DNA of 9,655 bases from DASXYU01 sp036502295 (lineage in GTDB: Bacteria; Actinomycetota; Actinomycetes; Mycobacteriales; Jatrophihabitantaceae), in contig DASXYU010000038.1 of the NCBI GenBank assembly GCA_036502295.1, positions 1 through 9,655 of the forward strand. Direction: 5' to 3'. Below, piece by piece: positions 1 through 6,455 of this stretch. Position numbers and translations under genes: made by a program. Position 1 is the stretch's first letter. Every line of letters starts with the position of its first letter. The notes beneath the pieces were generated by a model. It was not told the origin of the DNA. It searched no databases and was given only the letters and a program-made list of their open reading frames with translations.

Positions 1-684
1 AAGGTCGTCGAGACCGTCGAGGCCAACAGTGTGGAGGGGGCTGTTCGCTGGCTCAACTACACGCTGGAGACGGAGCTGCTGATGAATGAGGTCGAGGACG
101 CCACCACGCGGATCTCGACGCTCGTCGGCGCGGCAAGGCAGTACTCGCAGCTGGACCGCGGGCCGGTGCAGCTGGTGGACGTGCACGAACTGCTCGACAG
201 CACGCTGGTCATGCTCAGTCGCAAGATCGGCGACGGCGTGACGGTGGTGAAGGACTACGACCGGTCGCTGCCGCAGATCCGCGTCTTCGCCGCCGAGCTG
301 AACCAGGTCTGGACCAACCTGATCGATAACGCGGTGCAGGCCATGGACGGTCGGGGCACGCTGACCCTGAGTACCTCGCGGCAGGGCGACCTTCTCCGTG
401 TCGAGGTGGCCGACACCGGTCCGGGCATCCCGCCCGAACTGACGAACCGGATCTTCGAACCGTTCTTCACCACGAAGGCGATCGGTGAGGGCACCGGGCT
501 CGGCCTGGACATCTCCTGGCGCATCGTCGTGAACAAGCACCACGGTGACCTCTCGGTGCAGTCGCAGCCGGGCGACACGCGTTTCGTCGTCGGCCTGCCG
601 ATCGCCGGCGTGGATGCGCCCAGTGATGCGCCCAGTGATGCGCCCAGTGATGCGCCCAGTACACCCGAACCCGAGGGGGACTGA
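1..684 (+). CDS. Sensor histidine kinase-like ATP-binding protein, 5' partial
   Basis: The reading frame is open from base 1, so the N-terminus lies outside the window. The visible 227 codons end in a GHKL (HATPase_c) domain. Its motifs appear in order: the N box in NQVWTNLIDNAVQAM (bases 301-345), the G1 box DTGPGIPPE (412-438), the F box FEPFFTTK (454-477) and the G2 box GTGLGLDIS (490-516). The helical segment before it, with VEDATTRISTLVGAARQYS, resembles the second helix of a DHp dimerisation domain; no phospho-acceptor His can be seen in the retained part. The protein probably autophosphorylates or senses a signal in the cytoplasm, but the input domain is missing from view. The C-terminus carries a four-fold DAPS repeat tail. 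Its stop codon overlaps the start of the zinc-finger gene (TGATG). I remember this type of kinase paired with a UBP zinc finger in actinobacteria, often with an N-terminal cyclic-nucleotide-binding domain; that N-terminal domain is inference. Confidence 0.88.
   Translation, partial: KVVETVEANSVEGAVRWLNYTLETELLMNEVEDATTRISTLVGAARQYSQLDRGPVQLVDVHELLDSTLVMLSRKIGDGVTVVKDYDRSLPQIRVFAAELNQVWTNLIDNAVQAMDGRGTLTLSTSRQGDLLRVEVADTGPGIPPELTNRIFEPFFTTKAIGEGTGLGLDISWRIVVNKHHGDLSVQSQPGDTRFVVGLPIAGVDAPSDAPSDAPSDAPSTPEPEGD
613..660 (+). repeat. Four perfect tandem copies of a 12-bp unit (GATGCGCCCAGT)
   Basis: Four identical, uninterrupted 12-bp units sit in frame at the 3' end of the kinase gene and encode Asp-Ala-Pro-Ser four times. 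Because the unit is a multiple of three, slippage would change the tail length without breaking the frame. The tail lies after the ATPase domain and looks like a flexible linker or disordered end. Confidence 0.95.
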
Positions 685-1034
685 TGTCCGAACCGTTGCT
701 GGTCGATCCCACTGTCCCGCCGAGCGGCACCGGCTGCGTGGAGTGCGAGGCAGCCGGCGGATGGTGGCTGCACCTGCGTCGTTGCGCCGCGTGCGGCCAC
801 ATCGGCTGCTGCGATTCGTCCCCCGCGGGTCACGCGCGCACGCACGCCACAGAGACAGGACACGCGATCATGCGCAGCTTCGAACCCGGTGAGGCGTGGT
901 TCTGGGACTTCGGCGTCGACGAGTACTACGAGGACAGCCCCGAATTGGTCGATCCGCAGGCGCATCCCCCAGCGCAGGGCGTGCCTGGTCCGGCCGACCG
1001 GGTACCGGAGGACTGGCAGGCACACCTTCGGTAG
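684..1034 (+). CDS. UBP-type zinc-finger protein
   Basis: This is a 116-residue protein whose first 60 residues form a ZnF-UBP domain. Candidate zinc ligands are C18/C21, C34/C37, C42 (C43), H50, H54 and H60, in the family order CxxC...CxxC....C...H...H...H, around the string RRCAACGHIGCC. In eukaryotes the fold binds ubiquitin C-termini; bacteria of this type lack ubiquitin, so the role here is unknown. The second half (residues 65-116) is rich in aromatic and acidic residues (EAWFWDFGVDEYYED) and has no domain I recognise. The ATG shares its A with the kinase stop codon (TGATG), which implies translational coupling and joint function, perhaps as a partner or redox/metal-responsive module of the kinase (inference). 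The start is fixed by this overlap. Confidence 0.9.
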   Translation: MSEPLLVDPTVPPSGTGCVECEAAGGWWLHLRRCAACGHIGCCDSSPAGHARTHATETGHAIMRSFEPGEAWFWDFGVDEYYEDSPELVDPQAHPPAQGVPGPADRVPEDWQAHLR

Positions 1035-1092
1035 CCGTTCTGCCGAGGGAGAAACCAGGATCGTCCGTCCGGGCTGCCGGGTTGTTCCTCCT

Positions 1093-2016
1093 ATGGATGA
1101 GAAGGACGCGTTGGACGCCTACTCCGCCGTGGTGGTCGGTGTCGCCGAGACCGTGCTGCCGAGTGTGGCGAGCCTGCGGGTCCGCACGGCGCGCGGGGGC
1201 GGGGCCGGCAGCGCCAGCGTCCTCACCGCGGACGGGTTCCTGCTGACGAGTGCGCACGTCGTGGATGGCGCAGAGCAGGTGTCGGCTGCCTTCGCGGACG
1301 GCACTGAGGTCGCCGCCGATGTCGTCGGACGCGACCCACTGTCGGACCTGGCGGTGCTGCGCGCCCGCGAGGACGTCCCAGCGCCGGTGCGGCTGGGCGA
1401 TGCGGCGGAGCTGCGGGTCGGGCAGCTGGTGGTCGCGCTCGGTAACCCGCTGGGGTTGGCCGGCAGCGTGACGGCCGGGATCGTCTCGGCGCTGGGACGG
1501 TCGCTACCCACCCGTGCCGGTCGGGTGATCGATGAGGTGATCCAGACCGATGCGGCGCTCAACCCGGGTAACAGCGGGGGAGTACTTGCCGACAGCACCG
1601 GCCGCGTGGTCGGGGTGAACACGGCGGTCGCCGGGGTCGGTGTCGGGCTGGCGGTGCCGATCAACGGCACGACGCAGCAGATCATCAGCACGCTGATGAC
1701 GCACGGCAGGGTCCGTCGCGCATGGCTGGGGATCGCCGGTGCTCAGGCACCGCTGCCGCCGACGTTGGCGGCGAAGGTCGGTCGTCGCGTCGGCGTGCAG
1801 ATCGCGCAGGTCGTCGACGGCAGCCCGGCGGCGCAGGCGGGCCTGCAGCGTGGCGACATCCTCGTCGCCGTCGCCGGCACTCCGATCGCGACGAGCACCG
1901 AGATTCAGGCACGGATGGTCGAGGGCGCGATCGGTCAGCGGGTGGAGGTCACCGTGTGGCGCAACGGCGCGCTGGTCGACGTCGTGGCGTGGCCGAGGGA
2001 ACTGGCCGACGGCTGA
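1093..2016 (+). CDS. Trypsin-like serine protease with PDZ domain (S1C/HtrA-like)
   Basis: This is a 307-residue protease. The catalytic triad is His55 (LTSAHVV), Asp85 (DPLSDLAVL) and Ser161 (NPGNSGGV). A PDZ domain occupies about residues 210-305, with SPAAQAGLQRGDILVAVAG typical of HtrA PDZ domains. There is no signal peptide or membrane segment before the protease domain, unlike most actinobacterial HtrA proteins, so a cytoplasmic location is expected unless export is non-classical. I chose ATG 1093 because no in-frame ATG, GTG or TTG lies closer upstream and the protease domain begins about 20 residues later. There is no Shine-Dalgarno match before it; the bases just before the ATG are CCTCCT. 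It lies 58 bp after the zinc-finger gene on the same strand and converges on the DUF5709 gene, with only 24 bp between their stops. It likely degrades or senses misfolded proteins. Confidence 0.92.
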   Translation: MDEKDALDAYSAVVVGVAETVLPSVASLRVRTARGGGAGSASVLTADGFLLTSAHVVDGAEQVSAAFADGTEVAADVVGRDPLSDLAVLRAREDVPAPVRLGDAAELRVGQLVVALGNPLGLAGSVTAGIVSALGRSLPTRAGRVIDEVIQTDAALNPGNSGGVLADSTGRVVGVNTAVAGVGVGLAVPINGTTQQIISTLMTHGRVRRAWLGIAGAQAPLPPTLAAKVGRRVGVQIAQVVDGSPAAQAGLQRGDILVAVAGTPIATSTEIQARMVEGAIGQRVEVTVWRNGALVDVVAWPRELADG

Positions 2017-2040
2017 GCTTCAGGGCCGTACCACTCAGGG

Positions 2041-2475
2041 TCACCACTCCCGGTCGGAGTCCTCGACGATGTGCATCGCGGCTTCCTCGGCGCTGGAGGC
2101 GTAACCGGCCGGTCCGACGTCGGTGGCGATCTCGTCGGATTCCTCGTCGGCGTGCGCGCCTTCATCCGGGGCGACGAGTCGCCCGGCTCGCGGCCGGATC
2201 CCGTCATGACCCCAATCCTCGAGGTCGACGTCGGGCTCCTCCTCGGCGAGGTGATCGTCGAGAGACTCGCCCTGGCGCTGTTCGAACGCGGTCGGTATGC
2301 GGCTCAGGTTGTACGGCTCCCGCTCGGGCGGGGAGTAGCCCGTCTGCTCAGCTTCGTCAGGATCGTCGCCGGTGAGGGTCTCGAGGGGATCGAGATCATC
2401 GGTGTCCTCCACCGCCTCGCCCGACTGGTACACGCTGTCACCGAAGTAATCGTCCTCGCCCATGCGTCCCATCAT
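2041..2475 (-). CDS. DUF5709 family acidic protein
   Basis: This is a 144-residue, strongly acidic protein resembling the actinobacterial DUF5709 family. The recognisable signature is TGYSPPERE (about residues 65-73), followed by EQRQGESLDDHLAEEEPDV (about 85-103) and a C-terminal Asp/Glu-rich stretch with SSAEEAAMHIVED. The function is unknown; no membrane segment or catalytic motif is visible. The start is uncertain. ATG codons occur at 2475, 2472 and 2463. The first two are too close to the GAGG at 2476-2479, so translation may begin at 2463 (MGEDDYFG), with that GAGG 12 nt upstream. It lies only 24 bp downstream of the encapsulin stop on the same strand, so it is probably co-transcribed with the DyP-encapsulin pair. 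Whether it has a role in the nanocompartment is open. Confidence 0.87.
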   Translation of the reverse strand: MMGRMGEDDYFGDSVYQSGEAVEDTDDLDPLETLTGDDPDEAEQTGYSPPEREPYNLSRIPTAFEQRQGESLDDHLAEEEPDVDLEDWGHDGIRPRAGRLVAPDEGAHADEESDEIATDVGPAGYASSAEEAAMHIVEDSDREW

Positions 2476-2499
2476 CCTCGTCAGCGACCGGCTCCGCGA

Positions 2500-3297
2500 C
2501 TAGCTCAGGTTGACTGCCGCCTCACTGGTATTGGCACGGAAGGAGATGGACTCCTCCAGGTAGAGCTGCACGCTGTCGGCATCGTGTGACAGGTAGCCGA
2601 TCGACACGTCCTGCCCGATATGCAGTTCGTAGTCGCCGCCTCGGGTGGTCAACAGGACCGCGCCGGAGATCGCCGGTGCCCAGACGATCGACCCGGCGTC
2701 GCCGAGGACGCGCTGGATGTGCTGGCGGATCGGGTAGCCGTGCTCGGTCGTCTCGTTGACGGCGGTGTAGGCGTCCGCGGACAGCAGCAGGGCGTAGTCG
2801 CCGCTCACACCGGCCAGTCGCAGGGCGCTGAGGGCGGTAGCGACCGCGGTCGGGAACCCCGACGCGTCGCTGGGCAGCCCGACCGTGGACGGCGCCTGCA
2901 CGCGGAGTCCGGCGATGCCCGCTGAGGCGAGCCCGTCGAAGACGAGACGGTCCTCGGTGAACGCCAGGCTCTTCGCCGCGTCCTTCGCGGGTTGCCAGTC
3001 CGAGTCCTTGGCGCCGCGCTCGACGTCATCGATCGCGGCTCGAGCCACTGTGAAGGGCACCCGTAGCTCCACCACGGGCAACACCTCACGCAGCCGGGCG
3101 CGGACGCCGGACTGCGGTGCCTCCAGCTCCTGCAGGTGTCCGGTGCCTACCGCCGCGAACTCCGCCCCAACCGGACCCACCACGTCCACGACCCGGCGGC
3201 CCGCGACGTGTGCGGTGAAGGTGCGCCGGGCCTCGTCCTCCAGATCAGCCCAGGCGGCCGCGGAGAGGGGCGCGAGATCGCGGTGCAGGTTGTTCAT
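2500..3297 (-). CDS. enc: Family 1 encapsulin nanocompartment shell protein
   Basis: This 265-residue protein has the HK97-type encapsulin (linocin M18-like) fold. The N-terminus MNNLHRDLAPLSAAAWADLE and the following RRVVDVVGPVG, with the later FDGLASAGIAGL and the C-terminal YLEESISFRANTSEAAV, are typical of family 1 encapsulins, and the length is the usual one for them. Shell subunits self-assemble in the cytoplasm into an icosahedral cage whose inner surface binds a short C-terminal peptide on the cargo. The cargo gene is directly upstream: the DyP stop and the encapsulin ATG overlap as ATGA (3294-3297), implying coupled translation. A Shine-Dalgarno-like GGAAGG (3305-3310) lies 7 nt before the ATG, which supports this start and may raise shell yield over cargo yield. 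No frameshift or missing region is seen. Confidence 0.97.
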   Translation of the reverse strand: MNNLHRDLAPLSAAAWADLEDEARRTFTAHVAGRRVVDVVGPVGAEFAAVGTGHLQELEAPQSGVRARLREVLPVVELRVPFTVARAAIDDVERGAKDSDWQPAKDAAKSLAFTEDRLVFDGLASAGIAGLRVQAPSTVGLPSDASGFPTAVATALSALRLAGVSGDYALLLSADAYTAVNETTEHGYPIRQHIQRVLGDAGSIVWAPAISGAVLLTTRGGDYELHIGQDVSIGYLSHDADSVQLYLEESISFRANTSEAAVNLS

Positions 3298-4334
3298 GGC
3301 GTGGCCTTCCGTGTCGAGTCGTTCAGGTACTTCAAACCGCCGATACCGAGCGAGTAGTCCCGCTGCGGCGAAACGCCGCCCGGCGCTGCCGCCTTCAGCC
3401 CGTCGAGGAAGTTCCGGCTGGGGACGAAGAACAGTGTGCCGGTGATGGCCGTGGAGAAATCCAGGATGCGGTCGGGGTTGCCCTCGGGGCGGCCGAGGAA
3501 CATGTTGACGAGCATCTGCTCGGTCACCGCAGGGTCGGCGGCGTAGCCGATGAAGTACGTTCCGTACTCGCCGTAACCGGGTCGGCCGAAGGGCATGTTG
3601 CGGCGCACGATCTGCCGCTCCGCACCGTCGTCGTCGAGCAGAGTGGTCGCGGCGACGTGCGAGTTCAGCGGCTTGACGGCATCGTCCATCTCAATGTCAT
3701 CGACCTTGCTCCGGCCGATGACACGCTCCTGCTCGGCGACCGAGAGCGTCTGCCACGCCGATAGATCGTGCAGGTACTTCTGCACCACCACGTAGGAGCC
3801 GTCGGCGAAGGCGGGGTCCTCGCTGCTGCTGATCAGAACGGCCTCGACGGCTTCCGCGCCGATCGGGTTGGCGGTGCCGTCGACGAAGCCCATCAGGTTG
3901 CGTTCGTCGAAGTAGCCGAAGCCGTGCACTTCATCGATCACGGTCACCACGCCGTCCAGCTGCCACATCGCGCGCTCGACGAACTCGAAGCAGAGACCCA
4001 TGCTGCGGGCGCGTACGTGCAGAAGCAGGTCTCCCGGAGTGGAGACGGAGGTGTGCCGCGCCCCGACGATCTCCGGTAGCACGTGCAGATGAGCTGGGCG
4101 CGCACCGTTCAGCTCGGCCTCGAAGAGCCGGTCGAACGCCTCCGATCCGAATCCGACGACGCAGGCCAGTTCCGAGTCGACCGCCAGCGCGGCGACGTCG
4201 GTGGCGATCGCGGAGAACTCGCCGAGCAGGGTGCGGACCTTGTCCTCACCGCCGGCGGCGACCCCCAGGACGAGGAAGACGGCCGCCGTGGTGAGCGGTG
4301 TCAGCACCGGCTGGGGCGAAACGGGTTCGGTCAC
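3294..4334 (-). CDS. dypB: Dye-decolorizing peroxidase (DyP, class B), encapsulin cargo
   Basis: This haem peroxidase has 346 residues if it starts at GTG 4334. The distal Asp152 lies in the GFVDGTANP motif, the proximal haem ligand is His226 (NSHVA), and the distal Arg244 and Asn246 lie in VRRNMPFG. These positions match the D153/H226/R244/N246 set I recall for Rhodococcus DypB almost one to one, which is why I prefer 4334 over the longer GTG 4361 that adds MPVRTTITV. The longer start has a weak GGAG 11 nt upstream, so it cannot be excluded. The enzyme uses H2O2 to oxidise bulky substrates; DypB homologues act on dyes, Mn2+ and lignin models. The C-terminus carries SLGIGGLK (residues 328-335), the encapsulin-targeting peptide type, followed by 11 more residues. 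The encapsulin gene overlaps by 4 bp. No signal peptide is present. Confidence 0.96.
   Translation of the reverse strand: MTEPVSPQPVLTPLTTAAVFLVLGVAAGGEDKVRTLLGEFSAIATDVAALAVDSELACVVGFGSEAFDRLFEAELNGARPAHLHVLPEIVGARHTSVSTPGDLLLHVRARSMGLCFEFVERAMWQLDGVVTVIDEVHGFGYFDERNLMGFVDGTANPIGAEAVEAVLISSSEDPAFADGSYVVVQKYLHDLSAWQTLSVAEQERVIGRSKVDDIEMDDAVKPLNSHVAATTLLDDDGAERQIVRRNMPFGRPGYGEYGTYFIGYAADPAVTEQMLVNMFLGRPEGNPDRILDFSTAITGTLFFVPSRNFLDGLKAAAPGGVSPQRDYSLGIGGLKYLNDSTRKATP
3330..3353 (-). other. Encapsulin cargo-loading peptide (SLGIGGLK) at the DyP C-terminus
   Basis: These codons specify SLGIGGLK, matching the (S)LxIGxLK core known to dock DyP, ferritin-like and other cargo inside encapsulin shells (from memory, SLSIGSLKG in the mycobacterial DyP and LSLKIGGLKG in Rhodococcus DypB). 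The usual Gly after the Lys is replaced by YLNDSTRKATP, so the motif is subterminal by 11 residues. A Pro/Gly-containing linker (AAAPGGVSPQRDY) joins it to the peroxidase domain. Confidence 0.88.
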
Positions 4335-4397
4335 GACTGTGATCGTGGTGCGAACCGGCACCCGCGGTCAAACTCCGGCTTCGTCATCCGGTACCGG

Positions 4398-4568
4398 TCA
4401 CTCGGGACAGATGCAGCCCCTGGAGAGCGCCTGGGCCTGTGTGGCATGGCAGTAGCGCAGGCTGACCGGATCGTGATCGGCGATAGCGTGGTCGCAGACG
4501 GCGCAGCGCACGTGCCGATCGACGTCGCCGCCTCCGGTGCGTGGCGCGTCCTGCTCGGTCGTGCTCAT
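4398..4568 (-). CDS. Small Cys/His-rich RGCVC-like protein (RGCIC variant)
   Basis: This 56-residue protein (ATG 4568; a GTG at 4589 would add seven residues) has five Cys and several His: C22-x2-C25, H27, H32, C40-H41, C52-x-C54, ending in RGCICPE. The arrangement CAVC...YCHA...RGCIC resembles the short actinobacterial RGCVC family, of unknown function. The CxxC plus CxC layout suggests binding of one metal (Zn or Fe) or a redox role (inference). It lies between the winged-helix gene (61 bp upstream) and the DyP gene (36-63 bp downstream), all on the same strand. No good Shine-Dalgarno is visible before ATG 4568. A perfect 10-bp palindrome CCGGTACCGG (4388-4397) directly follows its stop codon. 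Confidence 0.72.
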   Translation of the reverse strand: MSTTEQDAPRTGGGDVDRHVRCAVCDHAIADHDPVSLRYCHATQAQALSRGCICPE

Positions 4569-4629
4569 CGATTCGCCGTCGTGTCGCACGTGCCGTCCGC
4601 CGTACTCGCGAAGTCGAACCGGCGCGGCA

Positions 4630-4896
4630 TCAGGTCACAGTTGCGCGAATGGGCAGCAAGCCGTGCAGTGTCGGCACTCCACGCGAGTCGACCATCGAGG
4701 CAGTCGCCAGGCCGCTCTCCACGAGTCGGCGCGCCGCCATCGCAATGGTGAACGGGTTGGCGCCCAGTTGCCGGGCCAGATCGCTGATGGTCAGCGGTGA
4801 CCTGCCGTCCGCCCGGGCGTTGAGTGTCGTCAGGATGTGCTTGTCGAGATCCACGGGCGTCAGGCTCCATCCACGGACCGCCGCGAGGCCGGCCAC
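4630..4896 (-). CDS. Small winged-helix DNA-binding protein (MarR-like)
   Basis: This 88-residue protein is mostly one winged helix-turn-helix. Its parts are LDKHILTTLNARADGRSPL (helix 1 and loop), TISDLARQLGANPFTIAMAA (HTH, about residues 36-55), RRLVESGLA (end of the recognition helix) and TASMVDSRGVPTLHGL (wing). No effector domain is present, and helices for dimerisation are short, so it may act as a minimal regulator. The start is uncertain: GTG 4896 has AGG too close to be used, whereas an in-frame GTG at 4854 (VDLDKHIL) has GGAG 10 nt upstream and would give 74 residues. It is the first gene of the run leading to RGCIC, DyP, encapsulin and DUF5709, and is a natural candidate for the local regulator (inference). 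The family is not identified beyond the fold. Confidence 0.7.
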   Translation of the reverse strand: MAGLAAVRGWSLTPVDLDKHILTTLNARADGRSPLTISDLARQLGANPFTIAMAARRLVESGLATASMVDSRGVPTLHGLLPIRATVT

Positions 4897-4975
4897 CTGC
4901 GCTGATCGTTACGTGCTGCCGCGCTGGCTGCCGTGCGAGTCGGACGTGTCCGGGTCACTATTGGCCGAAGGGCGG

Positions 4976-4991
4976 GCTGACCGATGTCAGC
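4976..4991. promoter_or_regulatory. Candidate operator: inverted repeat GCTGAC-CGAT-GTCAGC
   Basis: Perfect 6-bp arms flank a 4-bp centre in the only sizeable gap (4897-5050) before the winged-helix gene, 80 bp upstream of its first possible start. The size fits a site for a dimeric winged-helix protein, so autoregulation is possible. It could equally be a small hairpin. No convincing -10/-35 pair was found around it. Confidence 0.35.
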
Positions 4992-5028
4992 TGCGAAAAG
5001 TCCGACGGTGCAACCCACACTACGCCCT

Positions 5029-5049
5029 GCGGCGACGTGCAGTCGCCGC
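5029..5049 (-). terminator. Stem-loop directly after the helicase stop codon
   Basis: A perfect 8-bp GC-only-but-one stem (GCGGCGAC / GTCGCCGC) with a 5-nt loop begins one base after the helicase TGA. No T-run follows on the minus strand, so it is a U-less hairpin of the sort often placed at gene ends in actinobacteria. It separates the helicase from the winged-helix/encapsulin run, but may only stabilise the 3' end of the transcript. Confidence 0.6.
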
Positions 5050-5050
5050 G

Positions 5051-6421
5051 TCATCGTGCCCGTTGTCCCGCGCGGCCAGTGCTCTGGCGATTGCCGGTGC
5101 TCTGCCCGCGGCTGTCGGCGGGGCGGCGACCGCGGCCCCTTCCGGTTCTGCGGCTGTTGGTGCTGTGACCCTCGGACGAGGACGTCCGCGCACCCTGGTT
5201 GGGCCGGCCGCCCTGGCCGCCGCGGGTGTGCTCGCCGGTCGTGACGATGGGATCGCTCAGCGTCCGGACGCCGGGCGCAAGGGTGGTGAGCACCGGGTGA
5301 TCGGTGGAGTCGACGCGCGTGGTGGGGGCCGTGATGCCGGCGGCGCGGGTCAGCTGCTTCACCTCGCGCATCTGATCGGTTGTCATCAGTGTGATGACGG
5401 TGCCGCTGTTGCCGGCACGAGCGGTCCGTCCGGAGCGATGCAGGTATGCCTTGTGGTCGGCCGGCGGGTCAGCGTGGATCACCAGTGCCACGTCGTCGAC
5501 GTGGATGCCGCGGGCCGCGATATCGGTGGCCACCAGTGCAACCGCCTTGCCGGACTGGAAGCTGTCGAGATTGCGTTGACGGGCGCCCTGGCTCAGGTTG
5601 CCGTGCAACTCGACCGCGGCGACACCGCCGCTGTTCAGCTGCCGGGTCAGCGCCTTGGCGCCGTGCTTCGTCCGGGTGAAGACCACCGTGCGTCCCGGCG
5701 CACTTGCGAGGTCGAGCAGGACGGGAAGCCGGCTCTCCCGCTCCACGTGCAGCAGGTGATGCGACATGGTGCTCACCGGGGACTGCGCGGAGTCGGCCTC
5801 GTGGACGGCAGGGTTGGGCAGGAACTGGCGCACCAGCGCGTCGATGGCCCGATCGAGGGTCGCGGAGAAGAGCAACCGCTGCCCACCGGCCGGGGTCTGG
5901 CCGAGCAGGCGGCGCACGGCGGGAAGGAATCCCATGTCGGCCATGTGATCGGCCTCGTCGAGGACGGTGATCTCCACGCCGCTCAGCGAGCAGCAACCCT
6001 GCTTGATGAGGTCTTCGAGGCGACCCGGGCAGGCCACGACGATGTCGACGCCGCGGCGCAGCGCAGTCGCCTGAGGACCCTGGCCGACGCCGCCGAAGAT
6101 GGTGCGGGTGCTGAGACCGGCCGCGTTCGCCAGCGGCTGCAGCACGGCATCGATCTGGGAGACGAGTTCGCGGGTCGGCGCCAGGATCAGCGCGCGCGGT
6201 ACGCCGGCTCGGGCACGGGGGCCGCCGGAGAGGCGGGCGACAACAGGAAGAAGGAAGCTCAGGGTCTTGCCGGAGCCCGTGCGGCCGCGGCCGAGGATGT
6301 CGCGTCCGGCGAGTGCGTCCGGCAGGGTCGCCTGCTGGATGGGGGTCGGGGCGAGGATCGCAAGATTCGTGAGAACGTCGGTGAGGCGTGCGGGCACGCC
6401 GAGATCGGTGAATGAAGACAA
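5051..6421 (-). CDS. DEAD-box ATP-dependent RNA helicase
   Basis: This 456-residue SF2 helicase unwinds structured RNA using ATP. Motifs in order are the Q motif region (PTPIQQ, about 25-30), motif I GRGRTGSGKT (44-53), Ia PTRELVSQI (82-90), GG (110-111), Ib CPGRLEDL (131-138), II DEAD (155-158), III SAT (186-188), IV VVFTRTK (246-252), V ATDIAARGI (298-306) and VI HRSGRTAR (328-335). Motif Ib has Cys in place of the usual Thr (TPGR). Residues about 400-456 form a basic, Gly/Arg/Ser-rich disordered tail, probably for RNA binding. The start is a TTG (6421, SSFTDLG), since no in-frame ATG or GTG was found upstream and the N-terminus matches this family's typical start. Its leader holds a nested hairpin. 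Such helicases act in ribosome assembly, mRNA decay or cold adaptation; which applies here cannot be read from the sequence. Confidence 0.96.
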   Translation of the reverse strand: MSSFTDLGVPARLTDVLTNLAILAPTPIQQATLPDALAGRDILGRGRTGSGKTLSFLLPVVARLSGGPRARAGVPRALILAPTRELVSQIDAVLQPLANAAGLSTRTIFGGVGQGPQATALRRGVDIVVACPGRLEDLIKQGCCSLSGVEITVLDEADHMADMGFLPAVRRLLGQTPAGGQRLLFSATLDRAIDALVRQFLPNPAVHEADSAQSPVSTMSHHLLHVERESRLPVLLDLASAPGRTVVFTRTKHGAKALTRQLNSGGVAAVELHGNLSQGARQRNLDSFQSGKAVALVATDIAARGIHVDDVALVIHADPPADHKAYLHRSGRTARAGNSGTVITLMTTDQMREVKQLTRAAGITAPTTRVDSTDHPVLTTLAPGVRTLSDPIVTTGEHTRGGQGGRPNQGARTSSSEGHSTNSRRTGRGRGRRPADSRGQSTGNRQSTGRAGQRAR

Positions 6422-6455
6422 GACAAGATCGCTAACTGTGCGGTTGTCCCACCGA

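Noticed and set aside
255..1025. Minus-strand open frame opposite the kinase and zinc-finger genes
   Set aside because: The plus strand carries clear ATPase and zinc-ligand motifs; the antisense product has no recognisable domain.
2071..2589. Plus-strand open frame opposite DUF5709 and the encapsulin end
   Set aside because: The minus-strand products match known families in sequence and length; the plus frame is an antisense shadow.
4541..6415. Very long plus-strand open frame (624 codons) opposite the helicase and small genes
   Set aside because: It is antisense to a helicase with every DEAD-box motif; its translation is low-complexity Arg/Ala/Gly and resembles no family. Long antisense frames are usual in GC-rich DNA.
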